Shown one piece after another: positions 35,709-44,604 of a stretch of 64,000 nt of DNA. Position numbers and translations under genes: made by a program. A model generated the notes under the pieces. The model was not told where the DNA came from. It saw only the letters and a program-made list of their open reading frames with translations, and did not search any database. Each line of letters starts with the position of its first letter. The first letter of the stretch is position 1. Source of the stretch: Pseudomonas sp. PDM16 (GTDB lineage: Bacteria; Pseudomonadota; Gammaproteobacteria; Pseudomonadales; Pseudomonadaceae); contig NZ_JACVAM010000001.1 of the NCBI RefSeq assembly GCF_014851865.1, positions 372,001-436,000 on the forward strand, in the 5' to 3' direction.

Positions 35709-36572
35709 ATGGCCATTGACCTGGCACGCACCTTTCTGGAGATCGTTCGCTGCGGCAGTTTCATCGGAGCTGCAGAGCAACTTCATCTGACCCAGGCGGC
35801 GATCACCGCTCGCGTGCAGAGCCTGGAAAGCCAGCTCAACTGCAGCCTGTTCGTCCGCAATCGTTCGGGTGCCCGACTGACCCCCGATGGCGAGGCGTTC
35901 GTCGACTTCGCCACCCGCATGGTAATGGCCTGGGAAGCCGCACAGCAGGAGTTGCCGCTCCCCCAGAGCTGCGCGCAGATACTGCACATCGGCGGCGAGC
36001 CGAGTCTGTGCAATCCACTGATGCTGAAATGGGTGGGCGCCATGCGCCAATCCGCACCCCAGCTCGCCGTGCACACTCACATCGGCGACGGCGTCAACCT
36101 GCTGCGCAGGCTCGAACAGGGCGCACTCGATGCCGCTCTGGTCTACCACCCCTTGTACTGGCAGGGCGTTCAGGTCGAGCTACTGATGGAGGAGAAGCTC
36201 GTTCAGGTACGCAATCCACATCAGTCCGGCCCTTATGTATTCGTCGACTGGGGCGAGGACTTCAGGCATCGGCACAATGCGGCGCTGCCGCAGAACACAC
36301 GTGCCGAAGTCAGTTTCAACCTCGGCCCCCTGGCGCTCCAATACATTCTCGAGTACGGCGGCGCGGGCTACTTCCGCACGCGGGTCGTACAGAGCTACTT
36401 GGATTGCGGCATGCTCGAACTGGTACCGCAGGCGCCGGAGTTCACCTACCCGGTCTACCTGCTGTATTCCCGTGATCGGCACCCCGCCTCGCTGCGTCAG
36501 GCCATCGAATGCCTGCACGACCTGGTGGCCCACGTCAGCGACTGGTCCCAGCGCTGGGACCCGATGATCTAG
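35709..36572 (+). CDS. LysR-type transcriptional regulator
   Basis: 287 residues. The N-terminal helix-turn-helix (SFIGAAEQLHLTQAAITARV, residues about 18-37) is followed by a ligand-binding domain. It is divergent from the desaturase-reductase-rubredoxin operon with 207 nt between starts, so it is the likely controller of that operon. Ligand unknown. Confidence 0.88.
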   Translation: MAIDLARTFLEIVRCGSFIGAAEQLHLTQAAITARVQSLESQLNCSLFVRNRSGARLTPDGEAFVDFATRMVMAWEAAQQELPLPQSCAQILHIGGEPSLCNPLMLKWVGAMRQSAPQLAVHTHIGDGVNLLRRLEQGALDAALVYHPLYWQGVQVELLMEEKLVQVRNPHQSGPYVFVDWGEDFRHRHNAALPQNTRAEVSFNLGPLALQYILEYGGAGYFRTRVVQSYLDCGMLELVPQAPEFTYPVYLLYSRDRHPASLRQAIECLHDLVAHVSDWSQRWDPMI

Positions 36573-36624
36573 CGCCGCTCTTGTACCCAAGATGAGAGCA
36601 GATACCACGCATCTGCAATCGCGA

Positions 36625-37749
36625 TCAGCCCAGGTGCTCGAGCAGGTTGCGCTGCAGCGCGGCGATCAGATCCGTCTGGGTAACGATGCCAACCAGTTCC
36701 TCCTGCTCCAGCACCGGCAGACAGTGCAGCCCCTGGGTGGAAAGCAGGGGAATCAGCTCCACGACATGAGCCTGACTCTGCACATGGCGAACAGGGCTGG
36801 TCATCAGCTGGCCGACGAGAACGCGCTTGCCCAGCTTCCAGGGCAGGAACGGGCTGACACCGCGGGGCCGGCTGATGAGGTCGACCAGGCTGACGATTCC
36901 CACCAGCCGCCTGTCGTCGTCCAGCACCGGCAGGCTGCGCAGGCGGTGACGGCGCAGCATGGCCAGCGCCTGCTCGCGGCGAGTACTCGGGCTGACGCAG
37001 CGTAGATCGCGCGACATGATCTGTTCGGCCACCATTCGTCCCATGCCACGCCGAAGCGCATGGCGCTCGGTCGCACGGACCAGGCGCGCGAGGTCGTCCC
37101 GGGTGATGTCGACGAACTCGCCGAAGTCTTCCAGTGCGTGCTCGAGGTCATCGTCGGATATGCCGACTCGAAGCTCCGACGAGGGATCGCGTGTCCGATG
37201 CAGATCGGGGCTTTCCAGACGCTTGGGATACCGCGCCCCAGTCAGGTTGTTGTAGATCAGGGCACAGACGAGCAGGCAGGTGGCCGCACTGATGATCGGC
37301 ACGACCAGCCCGAAGCCATGCTGCTGCACCGCCGCGCCACTGAGATGAACGCATAGCGCCACCGCGCCGGCGGGAGGGTGCAGGCAACGAAGCAGGCTCA
37401 TGAGCAGTACGCTGAGCCCAACCGCGATGCAGGCATGCGTCAGCGAGTAACCCAGCCAGTGACCGAGGCTTACGGCTACCAGACTGGACACCAGGTAGCC
37501 GACCAGGAAAGACCAGGGCTGAGCCAACGCACCCGACGACACGGCAAACAGGAGCACGGATGACGCGGCCAAAGGACCGAACAGGTACATCAACAACTGT
37601 TCGGGAAAGAGTTGCAGGCAGAGCAGCAGACTGATCAGCATGCCCAGGAAGCAGCCGCAGGCTACCCGCAGCCATTCTCCCGGCCGCGTGGCAGGCACCG
37701 CCGGAAGGAATCCGGAGAGCCAGGTTTTCAACGATGTAAGAACTGTCAT
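36625..37749 (-). CDS. HPP-family membrane protein fused to CBS domains
   Basis: 374 residues. The N-terminal half (about 1-185) has four to five membrane helices and the HPP signature in LRCLHPPAGAVALCVHLSG. The second half carries two CBS motifs (MSRDLRCVSPSTRREQALAM; MTSPVRHVQSQAHVVELIPL) forming a Bateman pair that binds adenosyl ligands. Bacterial HPP proteins are linked to nitrite or other anion transport, with the CBS pair presumably gating. The start at 37749 lacks a ribosome-binding site and lies only 19 nt after a minus-strand terminator structure. Confidence 0.85.
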   Translation of the reverse strand: MTVLTSLKTWLSGFLPAVPATRPGEWLRVACGCFLGMLISLLLCLQLFPEQLLMYLFGPLAASSVLLFAVSSGALAQPWSFLVGYLVSSLVAVSLGHWLGYSLTHACIAVGLSVLLMSLLRCLHPPAGAVALCVHLSGAAVQQHGFGLVVPIISAATCLLVCALIYNNLTGARYPKRLESPDLHRTRDPSSELRVGISDDDLEHALEDFGEFVDITRDDLARLVRATERHALRRGMGRMVAEQIMSRDLRCVSPSTRREQALAMLRRHRLRSLPVLDDDRRLVGIVSLVDLISRPRGVSPFLPWKLGKRVLVGQLMTSPVRHVQSQAHVVELIPLLSTQGLHCLPVLEQEELVGIVTQTDLIAALQRNLLEHLG

Positions 37750-37767
37750 TTGGCGGTACAGGGCAAG

Positions 37768-37831
37768 AAAAAAGGCCCGCCAGCGAACGCGGGGGGCCTG
37801 AAGACGCTGGGTCGCGTCAGGAGCGTCCTTC
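37768..37831 (-). ncRNA. Candidate structured leader or small RNA with terminator
   Basis: On the minus strand two hairpins follow each other: a 9-bp bulged stem (37800-37808 with 37822-37831, core GACGCT/AGCGTC), then GGCCC (37774-37778) with GGGCC (37794-37798). The second is followed by TTTTTT (37768-37773). No minus-strand gene lies upstream, so the terminator either ends a small RNA from the 37.8-38.2 kb gap or attenuates the HPP gene that starts 19 nt later. No clear promoter was found. Confidence 0.45.
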
Positions 37832-38207
37832 CATGGACTAAGAAATAATCAAACCGCCCTGAACAGGCAGCTTAAAAACATCGACGGTGGCTATGGGGCT
37901 CTGGTGGCCTGCCAAAATTCTGGTGGCGCGTAGTGTGCCGATCCGAATAAGTCACAACAAACTAATAATATCTAACAGACAGTTCATTTATTTTTACTTA
38001 AAGGATGCACGGCTCACCCAGCCTCACTCCGAGAGTCGGTCATGCACGGACTCGGGCCTGCCTGCGGAAATCGATCAGAAGGTTCCTTTGGCAGCGGATA
38101 TCGATTAAGAATCGACGCCTTGAACCCGACAACGACAGACCGGGGAGCCGCTTTGACGGTCGCGGACAGCTACCATCCGGTTACCCAGGCGAGCAGAACC
38201 AAAGCCG
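37832..38207. other. Gene-free stretch before the AraC gene
   Basis: No open frame with a ribosome-binding site, no tRNA-like fold and no strong hairpin seen here. The part 37950-38000 is AT-rich and could hold the promoter of the AraC gene or of the minus-strand structured RNA. Confidence 0.4.
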
Positions 38208-39236
38208 ATGCCCAGCCCGACCACACCCCTGCCATCCACACTTGCCAGCTGGACACGAGCCCTGCGGCTCCAACTGGATGCCCTCGGCCTGGATAGCGCA
38301 GCGTTGTGCAGGGAGGCCGGCCTCGACCCGGCGCTGACGGATGACGCCAACGCGCGCTTCCCTCTCGATGCCACCACTCGTCTCTGGCACCTGGCGGTCG
38401 CCGCCAGCGGCGACCCCGCACTGGGCCTCAGCACCTCGCGGCATGTCGCGCCGACCACCTTTCACGCCCTTGGCATGGCCGTCATGGCCAGCAGCAGCCT
38501 GCGCGAGGTGTTCGAACGCATCGTGCGTTACCACCAGGTTGTCAGTGACGCCCTGGCCTTGAGCCTGCACGACGCTGGCGACACCTGCGAGCTGCACTTC
38601 GGCCTGGCACCGGACACCCCTGCCCCGGCACCCGAGGCCATCGACGCTTTCGCCGCCATCTACGTGCGCACCTGTCGCAACCGTCTGGGCCGTGATTACG
38701 CACCACAAGCCGTGCACCTGCGCCGCCCTGCCCCGGAAAATCCACAGCCCTGGTTGCAGGTATTTCGCGCGCCGGTGCACTTCGCCGCCAACGAAGACAT
38801 GCTGTGCTTCGCCAGTGCCGACCTGGACCGCCCCTTGGGCGACGGCAATCCGGAGCTGGCCGCACATAACGAGGCGGTGCTGCAGCGGCGCCTGGAAGCG
38901 TTGCAACCCGACACCGTGGCCCGCCGCCTGCGTCGCTCGCTGGAACAATGCCTGCCGAACGGCGAACCCTCCGCCGAGAGCCTGGCCCACGGCCTGCACC
39001 TGAGCCTGCGCAGCCTGCAGCGCCACCTCAGCGACGAGGGCAGCAGCTACGAACAGGTGCTGGCCGATACCCGCCGTGACCTGGCGTTGAACCACCTGCG
39101 CGAGGCCGACTGCTCAATCAGCGAGGTGGCCTACCTGCTCGGTTTCTCCGACAGCAGCAGTTTCAGCCGCGCCTTCAAGCGCTGGACCGGGCAGAGTCCC
39201 AGTCAGTACCGCGATAGCGTGCGACCAGCGCTGTAG
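38208..39236 (+). CDS. AraC-family transcriptional regulator
   Basis: 342 residues. The first 200 belong to the arabinose-binding-like domain of OruR/ArgR-type AraC proteins. The C-terminal double helix-turn-helix contains LAHGLHLSLRSLQRHLSDEG and EVAYLLGFSDSSSFSRAFKR, the latter being the family signature. The ligand is unknown. It lies 325 nt before gabD in the same direction; direct repeats in that gap (39286, 39424) make gabD a possible target. Confidence 0.88.
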   Translation: MPSPTTPLPSTLASWTRALRLQLDALGLDSAALCREAGLDPALTDDANARFPLDATTRLWHLAVAASGDPALGLSTSRHVAPTTFHALGMAVMASSSLREVFERIVRYHQVVSDALALSLHDAGDTCELHFGLAPDTPAPAPEAIDAFAAIYVRTCRNRLGRDYAPQAVHLRRPAPENPQPWLQVFRAPVHFAANEDMLCFASADLDRPLGDGNPELAAHNEAVLQRRLEALQPDTVARRLRRSLEQCLPNGEPSAESLAHGLHLSLRSLQRHLSDEGSSYEQVLADTRRDLALNHLREADCSISEVAYLLGFSDSSSFSRAFKRWTGQSPSQYRDSVRPAL

Positions 39237-39561
39237 CGCTTGGCGAACGGGGCTACAACGCGTGGCCAGCACAAACGTTCTTTATATCGAACACTCAGAG
39301 CGAATTCCTCCGAGGCACCCGAGGCCGGCGAAATGCACGCGCCGCCTCGCCTGACACATGATTGAGCACGAAATAATCAGCCGCAGGTCAGTCGTCATTC
39401 TTTTTGATTATTTTGTTGGTTTTATCGAACATAGCTATTGCCCTTTGTCGACGTCGGCCCTAGCATTCGTTTGACATTTCAAACGCCCAGCCCGCTCCGG
39501 TCGGCTACCTTTTACCTTCCTACTGCCTGCCTCCGTGGCGCCGCGTGTACAGGAGAACGCC
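39237..39561. promoter_or_regulatory. gabD upstream region with repeats
   Basis: No gene. Direct repeats ATCGAACA occur at 39286-39293 and 39424-39431. An inverted pair, AAATAATCA (39371-39379) and TGATTATTT (39415-39423), brackets 35 nt. The segment 39365-39435 is AT-rich. AraC proteins usually bind direct repeats, so the upstream AraC regulator may act here. Confidence 0.4.
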
Positions 39562-41013
39562 ATGCAACTGAAAGACGCCCAGCTCTTCCGCCAGCAAGCC
39601 TATATCGACGGCACCTGGCTGGACGCCGACAGCGGCCAGACCATCAAGGTCAACAACCCGGCCACCGGCGAGATCCTCGGCAGCGTGCCGAAGATGGGCG
39701 CGGCCGAGACCCGTCGCGCCATCGAGGCAGCCGAGAAGGCACTGCCGGCCTGGCGTGCACTGACCGCCAAGGAGCGCGCACAGAAGCTGCGCAAGTGGTT
39801 CGAGCTGATCATGGCCAACCAGGACGATCTGGGCCGTCTGATGACCCTGGAACAGGGCAAGCCGCTGGCCGAAGCCAAGGGCGAGATCGCCTACGCCGCC
39901 TCCTTCATCGAGTGGTTCGCCGAAGAAGCCAAGCGCGTCTACGGCGACGTGATTCCGGGCCATCAGCCGGACAAGCGTCTGATCGTGATCAAACAGCCTA
40001 TCGGCGTGACCGCAGCCATCACCCCGTGGAACTTCCCGGCGGCGATGATCACCCGCAAAGCCGGCCCGGCCCTGGCCGCTGGCTGCACCATGGTGCTCAA
40101 GCCTGCCTCGCAGACCCCTTATTCCGCCCTGGCCCTGGCCGAACTGGCCGAGCGCGCCGGCATCCCGAAAGGCGTGTTCAGTGTGGTCACCGGTAGCGCA
40201 GGTGACATCGGTAGCGAACTGACCAGCAACCCGATCGTACGCAAGCTGACCTTCACCGGCTCCACCGAAATCGGTCGCCAGCTGATGGCCGAATGCGCCC
40301 ACGACATCAAGAAAGTGTCCCTGGAGCTGGGCGGCAACGCGCCGTTCATCGTCTTCGACGACGCCGACCTGGATGCCGCCGTCGAAGGCGCGCTGATCTC
40401 CAAGTACCGCAACAATGGCCAGACCTGCGTCTGCGCCAACCGCCTGTACATCCAGGATTCCGTGTACGACGCCTTCGTCGAGAAGCTGAAAGCGGCAGTG
40501 GCCAAGCTGAAGATCGGCAACGGTCTGGAAGACGGCACCACCACCGGTCCGCTGATCGACAACAAGGCCGTGGCCAAGGTCCAGGAGCACATCGAGGACG
40601 CCCTCAGCAAGGGCGCCAAGCTGGTCGCCGGCGGCAAGGCGCACGCCCTGGGCGGTAGCTTCTTCGAGCCGACCATCCTCATCGACGTGCCGAGCAACGC
40701 TGCCGTGGCCAAGGAAGAGACCTTCGGTCCGCTGGCGCCGCTGTTCCGCTTCAAGGACGAGGCCGAAGTGATCGCCAAGGCCAACGACACCGAGTTCGGC
40801 CTGGCCTCCTACTTCTATGCTCGTGATCTGGGCCGTGTATTCCGCGTGGCCGAGGCCCTGGAGTACGGCATGGTCGGCATCAACACCGGCCTGATCTCCA
40901 ACGAAGTGGCGCCGTTCGGCGGCGTGAAGGCCTCTGGCCTTGGCCGTGAAGGCTCCAAGTACGGCATCGAGGACTACCTCGAGATTAAATATATGTGCCT
41001 GGGCGGCGTCTGA
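39562..41013 (+). CDS. gabD: Succinate-semialdehyde dehydrogenase (NADP+)
   Basis: 483 residues of the aldehyde dehydrogenase superfamily. The catalytic Cys is in NNGQTCVCANRLYI, the general-base Glu in LELGGNAPFIVF, and FTGSTEIGRQL is the NAD(P)-binding turn. It converts succinate semialdehyde to succinate, the last step of the GABA shunt. AGGAG precedes the ATG at 39562. GabT follows 247 nt downstream, the usual order. Confidence 0.95.
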   Translation: MQLKDAQLFRQQAYIDGTWLDADSGQTIKVNNPATGEILGSVPKMGAAETRRAIEAAEKALPAWRALTAKERAQKLRKWFELIMANQDDLGRLMTLEQGKPLAEAKGEIAYAASFIEWFAEEAKRVYGDVIPGHQPDKRLIVIKQPIGVTAAITPWNFPAAMITRKAGPALAAGCTMVLKPASQTPYSALALAELAERAGIPKGVFSVVTGSAGDIGSELTSNPIVRKLTFTGSTEIGRQLMAECAHDIKKVSLELGGNAPFIVFDDADLDAAVEGALISKYRNNGQTCVCANRLYIQDSVYDAFVEKLKAAVAKLKIGNGLEDGTTTGPLIDNKAVAKVQEHIEDALSKGAKLVAGGKAHALGGSFFEPTILIDVPSNAAVAKEETFGPLAPLFRFKDEAEVIAKANDTEFGLASYFYARDLGRVFRVAEALEYGMVGINTGLISNEVAPFGGVKASGLGREGSKYGIEDYLEIKYMCLGGV

Positions 41014-41260
41014 AGCCGGTCCATGGCCTGCTGCGCGTCGGCCATGAATCAGTTTCAAGCTTTCCAGATATGAATCCGTGGGTGTCGGGTGACAGGCAGG
41101 AGTCGTGGTCACCCGGCGTCGGCGTTTCCGGTGGTGGCACCGGCTAACCCAGCCGACGGCCAGCGGGTAGGCGACAGTTCGATCATCGTTAGCTGTCACG
41201 CCCACCCAGCCCCGTCATCATCCTTGGACCGAGCCGCCATAAGCGGCTTATGAGGACAAC

Positions 41261-42538
41261 ATGAGCAAGAACGAATCCCTCCTGCAACGTCGCCAGGCTG
41301 CCGTGGCCCGTGGCGTTAGCCAGATCCACCCGATCGTCGCCGAGCGCGCCGAGAACGCCACCGTGTGGGACGTCGACGGCCGCGAGTACATCGACTTCGC
41401 CGGCGGTATCGCCGTGCTGAACACCGGCCACCTGCACCCGAAGGTGATCGCCGCCGTGCAGGAACAGCTGACCAAGCTGACCCACACCTGCTTCCAGGTG
41501 CTGGCCTATGAGCCCTACATCGCCCTGTGCGAAGAGATTGCCAAGCGCGTACCGGGCGACTTCGCCAAGAAGACCCTGCTGGTCACCTCCGGCTCCGAAG
41601 CCGTCGAGAACGCCGTGAAGATCGCCCGTGCCGCCACCGGCCGCGCCGGCGTGATCGCCTTCACCGGCGCCTATCACGGCCGCACCATGATGACCCTGAG
41701 CCTGACCGGCAAAGTGGTTCCGTATTCCGCCGGCATGGGCCTGATGCCGGGTGGCGTGTTCCGCGCCCTGGCACCGTGCCCGCTGCACGGCATCAGCGAA
41801 GACGAGTCGATCGCCAGCATCGAGCGCATCTTCAAGAACGACGCCCAGCCCCAGGACATCGCCGCGATCATCATCGAGCCGGTGCAGGGCGAGGGTGGCT
41901 TCTACGTCAACTCCAAGCCGTTCATGCAGCGCCTGCGCGCCCTGTGCGACCAGCACGGCATCCTGCTGATCGCCGACGAAGTACAGACCGGCGCTGGCCG
42001 TACCGGCACCTTCTTCGCCACTGAGCAACTGGGCATCGTGCCGGACCTGACCACCTTCGCCAAATCGGTCGGCGGCGGCTTCCCGATCTCCGGCGTATGC
42101 GGCAAGGCCGAGATCATGGACAGCATCGCCCCGGGCGGCCTGGGCGGCACCTATGCCGGCAGCCCGATCGCCTGCGCCGCGGCCCTGGCCGTGATGGAAG
42201 TGTTCGAGGAAGAGAAACTACTGGAGCGGTCGCAAGCCGTGGGCGAGAAGCTCAAGGCCGGCCTCAACGCCATCGCCGCCAAACACAAGGTCATCGGTGA
42301 CGTGCGCGGCCTGGGCTCGATGGTCGCCATCGAGCTATTCGAAGGCGGCGACCACAGCAAGCCGGCCGCCGAACTGGTCGGCAAGATCGTTGCCCGCGCT
42401 CGCGAGAAGGGTCTGATCCTGCTGTCCTGCGGCACCTACTACAACGTGCTGCGCTTCCTGATGCCGGTCACCATCCCCGATGCCCAGCTGGAAAAAGGCA
42501 TCGCCATCGTCGCCGAGTGCTTCGACGAACTGGCGTAA
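41261..42538 (+). CDS. gabT: 4-aminobutyrate aminotransferase
   Basis: 425 residues, class III PLP-dependent aminotransferase. The PLP lysine lies in LTTFAKSVGGGFPISG, and LLIADEVQTGAGRTGTFFA is the family signature. It transfers the amino group of GABA to 2-oxoglutarate, giving the semialdehyde used by GabD. GAGG lies before the ATG. A terminator follows at 42613. The 247-nt gap to gabD has no obvious structure, so gabT may have its own promoter. Confidence 0.95.
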   Translation: MSKNESLLQRRQAAVARGVSQIHPIVAERAENATVWDVDGREYIDFAGGIAVLNTGHLHPKVIAAVQEQLTKLTHTCFQVLAYEPYIALCEEIAKRVPGDFAKKTLLVTSGSEAVENAVKIARAATGRAGVIAFTGAYHGRTMMTLSLTGKVVPYSAGMGLMPGGVFRALAPCPLHGISEDESIASIERIFKNDAQPQDIAAIIIEPVQGEGGFYVNSKPFMQRLRALCDQHGILLIADEVQTGAGRTGTFFATEQLGIVPDLTTFAKSVGGGFPISGVCGKAEIMDSIAPGGLGGTYAGSPIACAAALAVMEVFEEEKLLERSQAVGEKLKAGLNAIAAKHKVIGDVRGLGSMVAIELFEGGDHSKPAAELVGKIVARAREKGLILLSCGTYYNVLRFLMPVTIPDAQLEKGIAIVAECFDELA

Positions 42539-42612
42539 GACCTGCGCGCCGCCCGCACGCGGGTGGCAGCGGATTCGTCCGGGCCTCGACACTCCGGACG
42601 TCTACCCCCCGT

Positions 42613-42640
42613 GACCCGCCTCCTCGGCGGGTCTTTTTTT
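42613..42640 (+). terminator. Rho-independent terminator after gabT
   Basis: GACCCGCC (42613-42620), loop TCCTC, GGCGGGTC (42626-42633), then seven T residues. Confidence 0.9.
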
Positions 42641-42712
42641 GCCCATGACATGGCAGGCGACTAGTCTGCTTGGGACTGGCCGCCACGCGGCTGTCCCCAG
42701 AGAAGTACTGTC

Positions 42713-43930
42713 ATGGCCCAGTCGCTGCGGGCTCCCCGCGTCATCATCGGCGAAGCGGACCGCTGGACCGCCGACCTCATCTGCCAACTGGTACGCAGCG
42801 CCCGTTGCGACGCCGACATCGTCGCGCTGGGCGACGGCGACAGCGTGCTCCAGCAATGCCGCCAGGCCACCCCGCAATTGATGATCGTCGACTTCGGCCT
42901 ACCCGGCATCGGTGGCCTCGACCTGCTGCGCGAGGTGCGGCGGCAAAAGGCCCAGCCGCCGTTGCCGTTCTTCCTGATCACGGAGAAGATCGACGCCAAC
43001 AGCGTGCGCGCCGCCGTGCCGCTGGCGCCCACCGCCTATCTGGCCAAGCCGTTCGATGCCGAAGACCTGCTGCGCCGCTTGCGCCAGGTCCTGCTGCAGC
43101 CAGGCGAGGACATCAGTTGTCCACTGCCGGAGCTGGTGCCACAGGAAACGCTCGATCAGTACCTGGAGAAGGCCCGCGAAACGGCGGCTGGCGCACCGCT
43201 GCTGAACCAGATCCACGCAGGTTTGGAGCTGCTCCAGGCGCCTACGGCTCCGGATCTGGAGGAATTGGAAAAACGCTTCTACAACGACCCGCAGCTCACC
43301 GCCCAGCTGATCGCCGCAGCCAACAGCGCCGCGGCGCATCGCGGCGGCAGCTGCCAAACGCTGGCCCAGGCGCTGCATCGCCTGGGCACCAAGCACAGCC
43401 TCAATCTCGCACTGGGCCTGGCCATGCAGCGCGGAGCGGCTCTCGATGACCCACTACTGTCGGCCATAGGCGTGAAGTGCTGGTCCAGATCACAACGTGT
43501 GGCAGAACTGGCCCACTGGCTCGCCAGCAGGCTGGATGCCAACGCCGAACGTTGCTTCACCGCCGGCCTGCTGCACCAGCTGGGCGACCTGGCATTGCTG
43601 CGGTCTCTGCAGGACTGGCACACCCGTGGAGGGGCTCTGGACGACAAGCTCATCGAGGACGCACTTGCAACGCACGCCGCCCCCTTCGGCTCGTCGCTAC
43701 GCATACGCTGGCGCCTGCCGCTGGAGCTGCGTCAGCTGGTGGCTGCGGTCTATCAGCTCGACAGCGGCGTCTATTCGCGCGAGGCGCTGGTGCTCAACCT
43801 GGCGGCCCAGGCGGCCGACGTGGCACCGGATCAGTCATTCGCGGCACTGGCCAACCACAAGAGCGCGCGCATGTTGCGCCTGGACGCCACCCTCCTGGAG
43901 GCGATGCCGCGACTGGCCGACGTACGTTGA
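42713..43930 (+). CDS. Response regulator with HDOD output domain (copy 1)
   Basis: 405 residues. The receiver domain (about 10-128) has acidic residues in GEADRW, the phosphoacceptor Asp in MIVDFGLP and Lys in LAKPFD. An HDOD domain (about 175-380) follows, with LIAAANSAAAHRGGSCQTLA and AGLLHQLGDLALLR. HDOD is a degraded HD hydrolase fold used in signalling rather than catalysis. It is a close paralogue of the gene at 46173. No cognate kinase gene is adjacent. Confidence 0.85.
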   Translation: MAQSLRAPRVIIGEADRWTADLICQLVRSARCDADIVALGDGDSVLQQCRQATPQLMIVDFGLPGIGGLDLLREVRRQKAQPPLPFFLITEKIDANSVRAAVPLAPTAYLAKPFDAEDLLRRLRQVLLQPGEDISCPLPELVPQETLDQYLEKARETAAGAPLLNQIHAGLELLQAPTAPDLEELEKRFYNDPQLTAQLIAAANSAAAHRGGSCQTLAQALHRLGTKHSLNLALGLAMQRGAALDDPLLSAIGVKCWSRSQRVAELAHWLASRLDANAERCFTAGLLHQLGDLALLRSLQDWHTRGGALDDKLIEDALATHAAPFGSSLRIRWRLPLELRQLVAAVYQLDSGVYSREALVLNLAAQAADVAPDQSFAALANHKSARMLRLDATLLEAMPRLADVR

Positions 43931-43931
43931 C

Positions 43932-44525
43932 TCAGGCCTTCAGGGCTTCGCGCACGAAGTCCAGGCGGTCCTGGCCGAAGAACAGCTCATCGCCGACGAA
44001 CATCGCCGGCGCACCGAAAACGCCACGTTTGATCGCCTCCTCGGTAATGGCCTTGAGCGCATCCTTCACTTCCTGCTCGGCGATCAGCGCCAGCATTTGC
44101 TGCGGATCGAAGCCGTCGGATGCCAGTACCTCGCCCAATACGGCCGGGTCACCCAGGTTGCGCGCTTGCACCCACATGGCTTCGAAGATCAGCTTGAGAA
44201 ACGCTTCGAAGCGCTCCGGCATGCGTTGCTGAACGGCCACTGCGGCGCGCATCAGCGGCAGGGTATTGATCGGGAAATGTGGGTTGAACTGCATCGGCAC
44301 CTGGTAGCGCCGCGCGTAGCGCGCCAGATCCTGAATCATGAAGCGGCCCTTGGCCGGGATGGTCACCGGCGAGGCGTTGCCGGTGGCCTGGAACACTCCG
44401 CCCAGCAATATGGGCTTGTACACCAGAGCCGCTCCGGTCTCGGCACACAGCGCCGGCAGCTGGGTCCAGGCCAGATAGGTAGTGGGGCTACCGAAATCGA
44501 AATAGAACTCGACCGTCTTGCTCAT
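43932..44525 (-). CDS. 2-hydroxychromene-2-carboxylate isomerase family, GST-kappa/DsbA fold
   Basis: 197 residues. The start VEFYFDFGSPTTYLAWTQLP carries the Ser used to activate glutathione in this family. The later GAPAMFVGDELFFGQDRLDF, including the cis-Pro segment, is also typical. Glutathione-dependent isomerisation in aromatic breakdown is the namesake reaction, but many homologues do other glutathione chemistry. It is the second gene after the SDR at 44605-45342 (79-nt gap) and probably shares its TetR control. Confidence 0.85.
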   Translation of the reverse strand: MSKTVEFYFDFGSPTTYLAWTQLPALCAETGAALVYKPILLGGVFQATGNASPVTIPAKGRFMIQDLARYARRYQVPMQFNPHFPINTLPLMRAAVAVQQRMPERFEAFLKLIFEAMWVQARNLGDPAVLGEVLASDGFDPQQMLALIAEQEVKDALKAITEEAIKRGVFGAPAMFVGDELFFGQDRLDFVREALKA

Positions 44526-44604
44526 GTTTTTTGCTCTTCTGCTTTGTTATTGGAGCACGCAACCACGACTCGCCAACGACGCCTCACCGTCGCGCAGCCA
44601 GTCG

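Noticed and set aside
39520..41205. Minus-strand open frame of 561 codons
   Set aside because: Antisense to gabD, with no recognisable domains.
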